Source of the DNA: Firmicutes bacterium UBA6806
GTDB lineage: Bacteria; Bacillota; Clostridia; Peptostreptococcales; Acidaminobacteraceae
DNA length: 64,000 bases
Direction: 5' to 3'
Assembly: GCA_002452745.1 (NCBI GenBank)
Contig: DKFC01000052.1
Span: 62,001 to 126,000, forward strand
Positions 36,818 to 45,113 of this stretch are shown in pieces. Within the stretch, counting starts at the first letter, position 1. The number at the start of each line of letters is the position of its first letter. The notes under the pieces are model-generated. The model had not been told where the DNA came from, ran no database searches, and saw nothing but the letters and a program-made list of their open reading frames with translations. A program made the translations under genes and the position numbers.

Positions 36818-36902
36818 TTTTTCTCCTTTATTCAAAATCTCTAATCTGATAAACTGTATAAAGACGCTCTTATAATGATTCGTATGTATTTTATAAAAAG
36901 GG

Positions 36903-37130
36903 ATGATGTTCATGCATAAACTGGACTGTTTCGGGGATATTTGTCCAATCCCATTATTGAAGATGCAAAATGAAATCGAAACGCTTGCCAGCGGTGAGAC
37001 GTTTCAAATGGTGGTTGACCACAGTTGTGTAATTGAGTCCATACAGGAATCACTGGGGAAATCAAGTCTCATCTATGAAATAGAAGAGGTTCTCAATGGT
37101 GTTTGGGAAATCACCATCACCAAACCATAG
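36903..37130 (+). CDS. TusA-family sulfur-carrier protein
   Basis: A 75-residue TusA/SirA-like protein. KLDCFGDICPIPLLKMQNEI holds the essential CPxP cysteine (Cys14) and a second cysteine five residues earlier, as in YedF-type members. A further cysteine lies in VVDHSCVIESI. Such proteins carry persulfide sulfur between sulfurtransferases. It differs clearly from the two TusA copies at 39 kb, and stands between the glycan genes and the LysR-headed sulfur cluster. The start could be 36903 or the in-frame ATG at 36912. Confidence 0.85.
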   Translation: MMFMHKLDCFGDICPIPLLKMQNEIETLASGETFQMVVDHSCVIESIQESLGKSSLIYEIEEVLNGVWEITITKP

Positions 37131-37180
37131 GCCTTTAGATTTAAAGGCCTATAAACTTTATAAAAAATCCAACACTTAAG

Positions 37181-37206
37181 CCTCGGCATTTTGCCGAGGC
37201 TTTTTT
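37181..37206 (+). terminator. Intrinsic terminator after tusA
   Basis: CCTCGGCA and TGCCGAGG (37181-37199, 3-base loop) followed by CTTTTTT. A second hairpin, AGGCCTTT/AAAGGCCT, lies just before it at 37130-37152. Confidence 0.85.
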
Positions 37207-37219
37207 ATACGCATCACCA

Positions 37220-38119
37220 CTAGCAAAAATCCTTTGATCCGTGGTCTATGAAATATTGATAAATATCTGAAACGGCCTTCTCCCTTTGACACTTTCGCCT
37301 GACGACGAGGTAAATATCATAGTCGAAGTCAAAATTCTGAACTTCCACTATTTTGAACCGCTTTTCATAAAGCTCTTTTTTTACAGACATATATGGCAAA
37401 AAGCAAATGCCAAGGCTATTATTGACCGAAGATTTTGCCGCTGGAATTGAGTCTACCTTGAACATAATCGGAATTTGATCCATCATAAGTCCCAGTGGTT
37501 TCAATTTGTGTTTTAAAAAAGAAGAAATGGTCAGCGCTTCATCGTCGAGAAGCACCATTTCATGATTTACAAGTTCGTTGACATCTATCACATCTGGAAT
37601 TCTCGAGTTCACATTTGCCACCAGTACAATTCGTTCTTTTCCAATCCTGCTGTATTCGAGCCGATCGTCACATGGTTCTTCCGTCACAAAGCTCAGATCG
37701 GTCAATTCGTTGATTAAGTCATTAAAAGACTCCATATTTGACTTGGAATGCATTTCGAAATTGTATTTTGGGAACTGCTTTTTAACTTTGTAAAGCACAC
37801 ATGGCAGCGAATAGTTCACCAGCGAGAGATAACCGTTTATCTTGATGTTCTCAAAACTGTTTTCAAGCAGTACAAGTTCTTCTTTTAACTTATCGTAGAT
37901 TCGAAGCATAGTGCCAGAGTATTTGAAGAGTATGCGTCCTGCATCTGTGGGCATAACCCCTTTATTGCTTCTCTCAAGCAACTGATAGCCCATTTCATCC
38001 TCTAGCTTTTGGATATTCTGACTCAGGGCAGATTGGGATATATGTCTGTTGGCAGCCACTTTGGATATGCTTTTGGTCTCGACAACCTCTCTAAAGTATT
38101 CAAGCGCAGTTAAATTCAT
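37220..38119 (-). CDS. LysR-family transcriptional regulator
   Basis: A 299-residue regulator. The N-terminal winged HTH is typical (MNLTALEYFREVVETKSISKVA here at residues 1-22, then SQSALSQNIQKLEDEMGYQL). The C-terminal co-inducer domain starts near residue 90. It is divergent from the yeeE-tusA cluster and 170 bp away, the classical arrangement for a LysR regulator and its target operon. The effector may be a sulfur compound, by context only. Confidence 0.88.
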   Translation of the reverse strand: MNLTALEYFREVVETKSISKVAANRHISQSALSQNIQKLEDEMGYQLLERSNKGVMPTDAGRILFKYSGTMLRIYDKLKEELVLLENSFENIKINGYLSLVNYSLPCVLYKVKKQFPKYNFEMHSKSNMESFNDLINELTDLSFVTEEPCDDRLEYSRIGKERIVLVANVNSRIPDVIDVNELVNHEMVLLDDEALTISSFLKHKLKPLGLMMDQIPIMFKVDSIPAAKSSVNNSLGICFLPYMSVKKELYEKRFKIVEVQNFDFDYDIYLVVRRKCQREKAVSDIYQYFIDHGSKDFC

Positions 38120-38196
38120 ATGTCACCTCTTCACTATACTATTATGTCCGAAGTTCCTACATTTTTGGTATCACTTTTTCTTATGCTGGTTTGGAA

Positions 38197-38225
38197 TTGC
38201 CATTGAGTCTTTATTTAAATAAAAT
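38197..38225 (+). promoter_or_regulatory. Predicted promoter of the sulfur cluster
   Basis: TTGCCA (38197-38202), a 17-bp spacer and TAAAAT (38220-38225), 63 bp before the YeeE start. It lies in the LysR intergenic region. Confidence 0.45.
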
Positions 38226-38288
38226 GTTATCATATTACTGTGAGATTGTTAAGAGTATAGCAAACTTTATTTTTAGGAGTGTGAAAAG

Positions 38289-38966
38289 ATGGAACAAACA
38301 TCAACTTCTAGACGTCGTTCTTCATCAAACCGGAAACCGAAGAAAAATCAGATTCCATTCGGTTTTGCCGCTGTAATCCTATTTGTGGTGATTGCCATAT
38401 GGCTGAACACCAAGTCGAGTACCATGGCTATCTTTTGGCTGACAGGAATTGCCTTTGGATTTATTCTCCAAAAGGGCAGATTCTGTTTTACAGCTTCCAT
38501 GAGAGACCCTTACTTAACTGGTGGGACTTCCCTTACAAGGGCTGTTATCATTGCACTTGCAGTGACAACAATTGGCTTTACTGCAATTAAATACGGCTAT
38601 GCCAATGCTGGACTTCCGATTCCGGGCATGAGCTATGTCGTTCCAATCAGTCTTGCCACTTTAGTGGGCGCTTTTATGTTCGGCGTAGGCATGGTTATTG
38701 CAGGCGGTTGTGCTTCTGGAACGCTTATGCGTGTTGGAGAAGGCTTCTATATGAATATGCTGGCTCTTTTGTTTTTCGTAATCGGCTCTCTGCTGGGAGC
38801 TCATGATTTCGGATGGTGGAAGGAGCACTTTATTTCAAAAGGCGTGTCTGTTTTCCTTCCTGATGTCTTTGGATGGATGGGCGCTGTTATTTTACAACTG
38901 GGTGTTCTTCTAATTCTGTATATCATCGCAGAAGAATACGAAAAGAAACGTGGCGCATCACATTAG
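38289..38966 (+). CDS. YeeE/YedE-family sulfur transporter, first half
   Basis: A 225-residue membrane protein after a basic, serine-rich cytoplasmic N-terminus (SRRRSSSNRKPKKNQ). Family motifs are KGRFCFTASMRDPYLTGG and VIAGGCASGTLMRVGEG, each with a cysteine of the type that relays thiosulfate through YeeE channels. It is half the length of a full YeeE. The other half is encoded at 39582-40142, with two tusA genes in between, so the two halves probably form one transporter for thiosulfate or a related ion. The start follows a TAGGAGTG site. Confidence 0.85.
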   Translation: MEQTSTSRRRSSSNRKPKKNQIPFGFAAVILFVVIAIWLNTKSSTMAIFWLTGIAFGFILQKGRFCFTASMRDPYLTGGTSLTRAVIIALAVTTIGFTAIKYGYANAGLPIPGMSYVVPISLATLVGAFMFGVGMVIAGGCASGTLMRVGEGFYMNMLALLFFVIGSLLGAHDFGWWKEHFISKGVSVFLPDVFGWMGAVILQLGVLLILYIIAEEYEKKRGASH

Positions 38967-39053
38967 GCCACCTGCTAATGCATTACAAGGTAATTCAACC
39001 AATTATAATCAACTATAAAATATAAATAAGCTCAGTGGAGCGAGGAGGATAAA

Positions 39054-39281
39054 ATGAAAGAAGTATTATTAGATTGTTTCGGCGAAGCGTGTCCAGTACC
39101 TTTAGTAAAGGCTCAAAATAAACTCAAAGAATTGGCTGTTGGCGATGTTCTAATCGTTCAAATCGACCATAGCTGTGCCATGAAAAACGTCCCAGAATGG
39201 GCTAGAAAAGAAGGCTATAACGTAGAAGTAGAAGAAGTGGAAGACGGTGAATGGGAAGTTATCATCGAAAAAAACAAGTAA
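39054..39281 (+). CDS. TusA-family sulfur-carrier protein, copy 1 of a tandem pair
   Basis: A 75-residue TusA-like protein with LLDCFGEACPVPLVKAQNKL (CPxP cysteine 13, extra cysteine 8) and HSCAMKNVPEWARKEGYNV. AGGAGG precedes the ATG. It should accept sulfur brought in by the neighbouring YeeE-type protein, as YeeE and TusA partners do in other bacteria. It differs from the following copy at only five residues. Confidence 0.9.
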   Translation: MKEVLLDCFGEACPVPLVKAQNKLKELAVGDVLIVQIDHSCAMKNVPEWARKEGYNVEVEEVEDGEWEVIIEKNK

Positions 39282-39332
39282 AGTAAAAAAGCACTGGCAT
39301 TTCAGTGACTCAATAAATCAGGAGGTAATATC

Positions 39333-39560
39333 ATGAACGAATTCGTATTGGATTGTTATGGGGAAGCATGCCCTGTCCCTTTGGTAAAGGCTCAAAACAA
39401 ACTCAAGGAATTAGCTGTTGGCGACGTTTTAATTGTTCAAATCGACCATAGCTGTGCGATGAAAAACGTTCCTGAGTGGGCTAGAAAAGAAGGCTATAAC
39501 GTAGAAGTGGAAGAAGTGGATGACGGCGAGTGGGAAGTCATCATTGAGAAAAATAAATAA
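39333..39560 (+). CDS. TusA-family sulfur-carrier protein, copy 2 of a tandem pair
   Basis: A 75-residue protein 93 percent identical to the one before it (changes at residues 2, 4, 5, 9 and 63). The gene has its own AGGAGG site. The DNA differs at many third codon positions and the spacer is unrelated, so the duplication is not brand new, or the protein is held constant by selection. Cysteines 8 and 13 are kept. Having two copies may raise the carrier dose relative to the transporter. Confidence 0.9.
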   Translation: MNEFVLDCYGEACPVPLVKAQNKLKELAVGDVLIVQIDHSCAMKNVPEWARKEGYNVEVEEVDDGEWEVIIEKNK

Positions 39561-39581
39561 CACCATTCGGAGGTGTCTTAA

Positions 39582-40142
39582 GTGGAAAATAAACAGGTAA
39601 AATTCTTTGATCGTGTAAAATCAAATGATTATTACATTAAATGGCTTAAAAATCCGTTCACTTATGTTACAGCCGCTGTGTTGCTCTCTTTATTTCAAAT
39701 TGTAACACTTGCCGTGACAAAAGAACCTTGGGGCGTTTCAGGTGTTTTTGCCTACTGGGGCGCGTGGGCTTATGAAGCCGTTGGCGGCTCTGTAGATAAA
39801 TGGTACTACTTTGCCAGCACTGGTGCTCAAAATGTCCTTCAAAACGGAATTATCAACCATGCAGGAACTTGGCGAAATCTTGGGATCATTGTAGGCGCAC
39901 TGTCTGCAACCCTCTTGGCGTCAGGATTTAAAATTAAGAAGATCAAATCTAAAAAGCAAATTGTAGCCGCTTCTCTTGGCGGATTGCTCATGGGATATGG
40001 CGCTCGTTTGGCCTTTGGCTGTAATATCGGCGCATTGTACAGCGGCATTGCATCCCTGTCTCTTTCAGGATGGGTCTTTGCCATTGGCATGTTCTTCGGC
40101 GCAATCGTCGGCAGCAAATTGCTGGTCAAATTCTTTATGTAA
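39582..40142 (+). CDS. YeeE/YedE-family sulfur transporter, second half
   Basis: A 186-residue membrane protein with a start just after GGAGG at a GTG codon (39582). Helices such as YVTAAVLLSLFQIVTLAV and IIVGALSATLLASGF are followed by GGLLMGYGARLAFGCNIGAL, the conserved YeeE motif with its cysteine, and a final helix pair. It pairs with the product at 38289-38966 to give the equivalent of a complete YeeE. The four genes share direction and short spacers and are probably one operon with the flavoprotein that follows. Confidence 0.87.
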   Translation: MENKQVKFFDRVKSNDYYIKWLKNPFTYVTAAVLLSLFQIVTLAVTKEPWGVSGVFAYWGAWAYEAVGGSVDKWYYFASTGAQNVLQNGIINHAGTWRNLGIIVGALSATLLASGFKIKKIKSKKQIVAASLGGLLMGYGARLAFGCNIGALYSGIASLSLSGWVFAIGMFFGAIVGSKLLVKFFM

Positions 40143-40218
40143 ACCCCTTAGTAAATTCATGTGATTGAGATATAAGTTGAATCAGACGGTTCAACTGTCT
40201 ATGAGAAAGGAAACCTTA

Positions 40219-41442
40219 ATGGCTAGAGAAAAAATCGTCGAACAATATGACGTCGTGATTATCGGCGGCGGCCCAGCGGGATTAAGTGCTGCAATCTATG
40301 CAGGACGTGCCCGCTTGAACACGCTGTTAATTGAAAAGGCGCTCATTGGAGGACTCGCTACTTATACAAACGAAATTTCGAACTACCCTGGATTTCCAAA
40401 CGATCCAAAGGGAGAAGAAATTACAAACCTCATGAAAGAACAGGCTAAAAACCTCGGTGTAAAATTCAAACTAACTGCTGTTTCAAGTGTTGACTTGAAG
40501 GGTGAAGAAAAAATCGTCGAGACTTTTAGAAATAAATACGTCGCTAAAACCGTTATCATCGCAACTGGCGGACGCCCTAGAACCACTGGTGCGGAAGCTG
40601 AGGAAAACTACTTATTTGACAAGGGAATTTCGTTCTGTGCAACTTGTGATGCAGCCGCCAACACAGATAAGCATGTGGTGGTAATCGGTTCAGGAGATGC
40701 CGCAATTGAAGAGGGCATGTTCTTAACTAAGTTTGCAAGTAAAGTAACCGTTTCAGTAATGCATGATGAAGGCATCATGGACTGCAACGAAATTGCCAAA
40801 CAAGCTGCCCTTGCAAACCCTAAGATGGATTTTGTGTGGAACACAGTGGCAAAGCGATTTGAAGGTGATGGACATTTAGATACAGTGGTTCTCAAAAATG
40901 TTAAAACCGATGAAGAAATCCCAATTAAATGCGATAACTGCTTTGAATTTATTGGATACTTGCCAAACTCAGAACTCTTTGAAGGCCAAATTGAAATGAC
41001 TTCCCGCAAGTACATTCCAGTAAATGAAAAGAAAGAAACCAACTTGGACGGTGTCTTCGCCATAGGTGATGTCACTGACAAATGGTTAAAGCAAGTGGCA
41101 ACTGCTGTCGGTGACGGTGCAATTGCCGGCACTGCCGTAGAACGTTATATTGCAGAAAAAGAAATCTTTGACACTCGCATCATGCAAAAGGAAAAACCAG
41201 GTCTTATCTACGTTTACAATGCCATAGATGCAGAAGGCAGAGACTTCTTGGCTCATATCGAATCCATCGAAACTCAATTTGACACCAAAATCGTCGTCAA
41301 CCGAATTGACACTTATAAGTCAAATGGCCTTGCCATGAAACTGGGCCTTGATAAAGTTCCAGCAGTGGTACTCACTAAAGAAGGTACTATTATGCACAAA
41401 CTATACGAACTGAACGAAGAAGAAATCCTGAAATACCTATAA
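40219..41442 (+). CDS. Thioredoxin-reductase-like flavoprotein with C-terminal thioredoxin-like domain
   Basis: A 407-residue protein. Residues 1-315 are a thioredoxin reductase: FAD loop VIIGGGPAGLSAAIYAGRA, redox motif FCATCDAA, nucleotide loop VVIGSGDAAIEEG and second FAD motif GVFAIGDVTD. The usual HRRxxxR motif that holds the NADPH phosphate is absent (VSVMHDEGIMD instead), so NADH or another donor such as ferredoxin is possible. Residues about 325-407 (PGLIYVYNAIDAEG to the end) look like a thioredoxin fold without a CxxC. It closes the yeeE-tusA operon and probably reduces a sulfur carrier. I chose the ATG at 40219, behind AAAGGA. Confidence 0.82.
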   Translation: MAREKIVEQYDVVIIGGGPAGLSAAIYAGRARLNTLLIEKALIGGLATYTNEISNYPGFPNDPKGEEITNLMKEQAKNLGVKFKLTAVSSVDLKGEEKIVETFRNKYVAKTVIIATGGRPRTTGAEAEENYLFDKGISFCATCDAAANTDKHVVVIGSGDAAIEEGMFLTKFASKVTVSVMHDEGIMDCNEIAKQAALANPKMDFVWNTVAKRFEGDGHLDTVVLKNVKTDEEIPIKCDNCFEFIGYLPNSELFEGQIEMTSRKYIPVNEKKETNLDGVFAIGDVTDKWLKQVATAVGDGAIAGTAVERYIAEKEIFDTRIMQKEKPGLIYVYNAIDAEGRDFLAHIESIETQFDTKIVVNRIDTYKSNGLAMKLGLDKVPAVVLTKEGTIMHKLYELNEEEILKYL

Positions 41443-41459
41443 AACCTATATTTAAAAAG

Positions 41460-41494
41460 AAAAATCCTCGAAAAAATTCATTTCGGGGATTTTT
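41460..41494. terminator. Terminator at the end of the sulfur cluster
   Basis: AAAAATCCTCGAAA (41460-41473) pairs with TTTCGGGGATTTTT (41481-41494), 14 bp with one G-T pair. It lies 18 bp after the flavoprotein stop, with U-tracts on both strands. The convergent proC gene ends 75 bp further on, near a smaller hairpin (ATAGAGG/CCTCTAT). Confidence 0.85.
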
Positions 41495-41568
41495 CTCTTA
41501 TGGGTTATATAGAGGTTGCCTCTATCTGTAGACGCACCTTGTTTTCATTATATTATAAGCGCATATTT

Positions 41569-42366
41569 CTACATATTTCGATTTTTCTCAGCAGCTTTTA
41601 CAACAGCCTCAATAACAGCTGCTCTAAATCCAGATTCCTCTAGGCTTTTAACAGCTTCAATCGTCGTGCCCCCCGGAGACGTCACCGCATCTTTAAGCTC
41701 GCCAGGATGTTTACCTGTTTCTAAGACCATCTTCGCAGAGCCCAGAACAGTTTGAGCGGCAAACTGATACGCCTGTTGTCTCGGCATGCCCGAATAAACA
41801 GCTCCATCTGCCAGTGCTTCTATGAACATATACACATATGCAGGGGCTGATCCACTCACCCCTACAACTGCATCCATCAGATATTCTCCCACAAATTCTG
41901 CCTTTCCAAAACTGTCAAATACCGATTTGACAAAATTGCGTTCTTCGTCAGTCAAATATTGATTCGGGGAGAGCGCACTCATGCCACACCCCACCGTGGC
42001 AGGTGTATTGGGCATTACCCTGACTATTTTGCTCTGCTTGGGCAACCCTTCACTCAGTTTTTCAATTGAGATACCTGCCGCAATTGACACGATAACACAT
42101 TCATCACTAACAGAGGGGGCAATTTTTTCGATGACCCCGCTAACCATGCCCGGCTTTACTGCCAGGACAATTAAGTCACTGTTCTCCACCACAGCCGACT
42201 CGTTGGTAACTACTTGGATTCCAAACTCATCTGCCAGTGCTGTCAGTGCAGGTTTGTATACATCATAAACGATTACATTTTCAGCAGGGGTAATCCCAGA
42301 AGAGATAATTCCGCTAATAATTGCTTTCCCCATATTTCCAGCACCAATAAATCCTATTTTTTTCAT
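41569..42366 (-). CDS. proC: Pyrroline-5-carboxylate reductase
   Basis: A 265-residue ProC that reduces pyrroline-5-carboxylate to proline with NAD(P)H. The Rossmann start KKIGFIGAGNMGKAIISGI, the NTPATVGCGM segment, GVSGSAPAYVYMFIEALADG and the C-terminal VTSPGGTTIEAVKSLE are all present. AGGAGA lies upstream of the ATG. It follows the hydroxyproline dehydratase and activase genes on the same strand; the dehydratase makes pyrroline-5-carboxylate, so this copy likely serves hydroxyproline reduction to proline rather than only biosynthesis. Confidence 0.94.
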   Translation of the reverse strand: MKKIGFIGAGNMGKAIISGIISSGITPAENVIVYDVYKPALTALADEFGIQVVTNESAVVENSDLIVLAVKPGMVSGVIEKIAPSVSDECVIVSIAAGISIEKLSEGLPKQSKIVRVMPNTPATVGCGMSALSPNQYLTDEERNFVKSVFDSFGKAEFVGEYLMDAVVGVSGSAPAYVYMFIEALADGAVYSGMPRQQAYQFAAQTVLGSAKMVLETGKHPGELKDAVTSPGGTTIEAVKSLEESGFRAAVIEAVVKAAEKNRNM

Positions 42367-42422
42367 CTTTTCAGTCTCCTATTCACGCTTCTTTTCAACG
42401 CTCAAAGTCATTTTAAAATCGT

Positions 42423-42614
42423 CTACAACTCTACCGAATTCCCAAAAACAGGCATACATAATTTGCTGCGATTTAAACAATTAATCCCGCCTGTTAAATC
42501 GCGGATAGCCCTTACCGTTAAGCCGATTCCAAATTTTCCATCTTGTATTTCTATTATACCACCAATCACGATAATCCCCATGCCGAAAACCGTTCCAAAA
42601 CTTACCATTGTCAC
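42423..42614 (-). CDS. Possible small membrane protein between proC and the dehydratase gene
   Basis: A 63-codon frame from a GTG at 42614 contains one strong hydrophobic segment (MVSFGTVFGMGIIVIGGII). No ribosome-binding site is visible. The same frame stays open and protein-like upstream of the GTG (about YLLIAREPTYAKHFKKFDWV) back to the end of the dehydratase gene, but has no ATG, GTG or TTG there. It could be a small gene with an unusual start, or a decayed remnant. No family recognised. Confidence 0.3.
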   Translation of the reverse strand: MTMVSFGTVFGMGIIVIGGIIEIQDGKFGIGLTVRAIRDLTGGINCLNRSKLCMPVFGNSVEL

Positions 42615-42685
42615 CCAATCAAACTTTTTAAAGTGCTTGGCGTAGGTTGGCTCTCGAGCAATTAGAAGATATGATGCCGCTGACC

Positions 42686-45079
42686 TTATGCGAAAGTCTG
42701 CTCTGTTCTGTTGATAATTTCATCTTGGAGTGCCTTGTCTAAGTTGTTAAAATAATCGCTGTATCCAGCCACCCGGACAATTAAGTCCTTATACAGATGA
42801 GGGTCTTTTTGTGCTTTTACCAGTGTCTCTCTTTCTATGATGTTAAATTGAATGTGATGTCCGTCCATTGAGAAATAGGAACGAATTAACGCTGACAATC
42901 CCATGATTCCCTTTTCGCCTTCGACCACAGACGGAACAAATTTCTGATTTAACAAAGCGCCACCTGTCTTTAACTGATCTATCTTTGATGCTGACTTGAT
43001 TACAGCTGTTGGTCCATTGCGATCTGCGCCCTTCTCTGGCGATATGCCATCTGGCAACGAAATTCCAGCATGCCTTCCATTTGGAGTCGCCTCCATGACC
43101 TGACCAAAGTACACGTGGCAAGTTGTCGGCAAGAATTCCACAATCGTCTTGGCACCCTTTGGCGTATTCCTACCTGCGATGACCTCTTGCAAGGATTGTG
43201 CAACTGCTTTTAAAATGTCGTCAGCATAATCATCATCGTTTCCATACTTAGGGGTTTGATTGTGTACCAAGTCAAAAACCGCTTCATAGCCTTTAAAATC
43301 CGATTTACACGCCGCTATGACTTTATCCATCGTCAGCTTCTGAGATTCAAAGACATGTTTCTTCAAAACCGCTAAACTATCTGTAATTGTTGCAATTCCA
43401 ACACATTGGATATAGCTTGTGTTGTATCTGGCCCCACCGGCGTTATAATCTATGCCCCTGCTGATACAATCATCAGTGATAACAGATAGGAGAGGAACTG
43501 GCATATGTTCCATGTACATGCGTTCAATAAGATTGTTGCCAGCCACTTTGACATCCACAACATATCTCAGCATATCCTTTACAGTTTTATAGTAGGTTTC
43601 ATAAGAAGTCATCAGTCTTGGGTCACCTAAATCTGGTGCAACCTGCTTTTGGGTATATGAATCAAACCCTCTGTTCATGACCAGTTCAAGAACCTTTGGC
43701 ACATTGAGATATCCCGTTAAAACATAGGCTTCTTTACCAGCTGTACCCGTTTCCACACAGCCCGAAGCAATCCCGCTTTCTCTGGCATCGTCAATCGTTT
43801 TGCCCATGTTGATAAGCTCCTGAAGGATTGCTTCCGAGTTATAAAAGGCGGGTTGTCCCCATCCCTTTCTAGATACTTTTAGAGCCTCCTTTAGAAACTT
43901 CTCCGGCGTTTTGCGTGAAATTTGGACATTGGAACTTGGCTGAAGGAGTTTCATTTCATCCATGACCTCTAATATGAGGTAACTGACTTCACTGACACCG
44001 CTTGTCCCATCTGGCCTGAGCGCCCCAGTGTTAATGTTGCAAAAATCTGTGTAGGTTGCCGATTCCTTAAGTGTAATGCCCACTTTAGGCGGTGCTGGCT
44101 GATTGTTAAACTGTACCCACAGATTTTCAAGATACTCCCTTGCCAATTCTCTTGTCAGCGTTCCCGATTCCAGTTCTCTTTTATAAAAAGGCTCTAAATG
44201 TTGATCCAATTTTCCCGGTGAATAAGCATCCCAATTATTCATTTCAACCGTCACGCCAATATGCGTAAACCAATACATTTGAATCGCCTGTCTAAAAGTC
44301 TTTGGACGATTGGCTGGAACAACATCACAGACCTCCGCCAGCTCGACCAGTTCTCTTTTCCACTGCTCATCGCTCTCAGCCTCTGCCAACTCCCTCGCAA
44401 GTGCTGCATATCGCTCTCCTAAAACCACCATGCCCTCACAGGTGAGTTTCATTCCCATGAGTTCCTCTCTCTTATTCAAGGCATGCATATCGTTGTTAAA
44501 ATCCAACCAATCAATTTCAGTTTGAATTCGCTCTATAAAGTCTAAATAGCCAGATTGATAGATTTTGCCATCTGCAACCGTGTGCCCTGGCCCTCTCTGC
44601 ATGAGGAATTCAGTGAACATTCCCGCTTTGAATAAGTCATGCCACGCCTCTGGAAGCAGTTCGTTCATGCGCCCCATCATGGCCCTATCCTTCCAGTACG
44701 GGATGATGGTCTCTTCTTGAATCCTTCTATCTTCATCTGTCACTTTAAAAAACACCTTTTCACGATTGTTCATGTTTTCAAAGTCTTCAAGTGTATGACA
44801 ACAGAGTTCGGGAAATGTCGGTGCAGCCCACGGTCTATGTCCTTTTTCACCAACAATTAAAGCGCCTTTTTCCAGATAGAGCGTTCTGTTTTCCATGATA
44901 TATTTGAAGGCACGCCCTCTTAAAACAGGTGCTGAACAAGTTCCTTCCCATTTCTTATAAGCCTCTGTCAGCAAAACTGCCCGCTCTATGGAAATCATGG
45001 GCTGACATTCTTTTTCGCTGATGTTTCTGAGCCTTTGAATCCGCTCTGTGGACCCCCTATCTTTCATTGATTTTGTCAT
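42686..45079 (-). CDS. hypD: Trans-4-hydroxy-L-proline dehydratase (glycyl radical enzyme)
   Basis: A 797-residue glycyl radical enzyme. Catalytic Cys441 and Glu443 lie in SGCVETGTAGKEAY, and the radical glycine is Gly772 in VRVAGYSDYF. Residues that bind hydroxyproline in HypD, as I remember them, have counterparts at matching spacing: His166 (GPGHT), Asp284 (NNWDAY), Ser340, Asp345 and Phe346 (KESATYTDF). It removes water from hydroxyproline to give pyrroline-5-carboxylate. The neighbours support this: an activase 34 bp upstream and proC downstream. The ATG at 45079 has GGAGGAG in front; a longer frame to 45148 overlaps the activase. A diol or choline-type lyase is less likely. Confidence 0.85.
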   Translation of the reverse strand: MTKSMKDRGSTERIQRLRNISEKECQPMISIERAVLLTEAYKKWEGTCSAPVLRGRAFKYIMENRTLYLEKGALIVGEKGHRPWAAPTFPELCCHTLEDFENMNNREKVFFKVTDEDRRIQEETIIPYWKDRAMMGRMNELLPEAWHDLFKAGMFTEFLMQRGPGHTVADGKIYQSGYLDFIERIQTEIDWLDFNNDMHALNKREELMGMKLTCEGMVVLGERYAALARELAEAESDEQWKRELVELAEVCDVVPANRPKTFRQAIQMYWFTHIGVTVEMNNWDAYSPGKLDQHLEPFYKRELESGTLTRELAREYLENLWVQFNNQPAPPKVGITLKESATYTDFCNINTGALRPDGTSGVSEVSYLILEVMDEMKLLQPSSNVQISRKTPEKFLKEALKVSRKGWGQPAFYNSEAILQELINMGKTIDDARESGIASGCVETGTAGKEAYVLTGYLNVPKVLELVMNRGFDSYTQKQVAPDLGDPRLMTSYETYYKTVKDMLRYVVDVKVAGNNLIERMYMEHMPVPLLSVITDDCISRGIDYNAGGARYNTSYIQCVGIATITDSLAVLKKHVFESQKLTMDKVIAACKSDFKGYEAVFDLVHNQTPKYGNDDDYADDILKAVAQSLQEVIAGRNTPKGAKTIVEFLPTTCHVYFGQVMEATPNGRHAGISLPDGISPEKGADRNGPTAVIKSASKIDQLKTGGALLNQKFVPSVVEGEKGIMGLSALIRSYFSMDGHHIQFNIIERETLVKAQKDPHLYKDLIVRVAGYSDYFNNLDKALQDEIINRTEQTFA

Positions 45080-45113
45080 ATGATGACTCCTCCTCTTTAC
45101 TAAGTGGTGTATT

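Noticed and set aside
40608..41132. Minus-strand frame of 174 codons
   Set aside because: Antisense to the flavoprotein gene, no ribosome-binding site, no recognisable motif.
42214..42645. Plus-strand frame of 143 codons near proC
   Set aside because: Partly antisense to proC, cysteine- and isoleucine-rich, no start signal.
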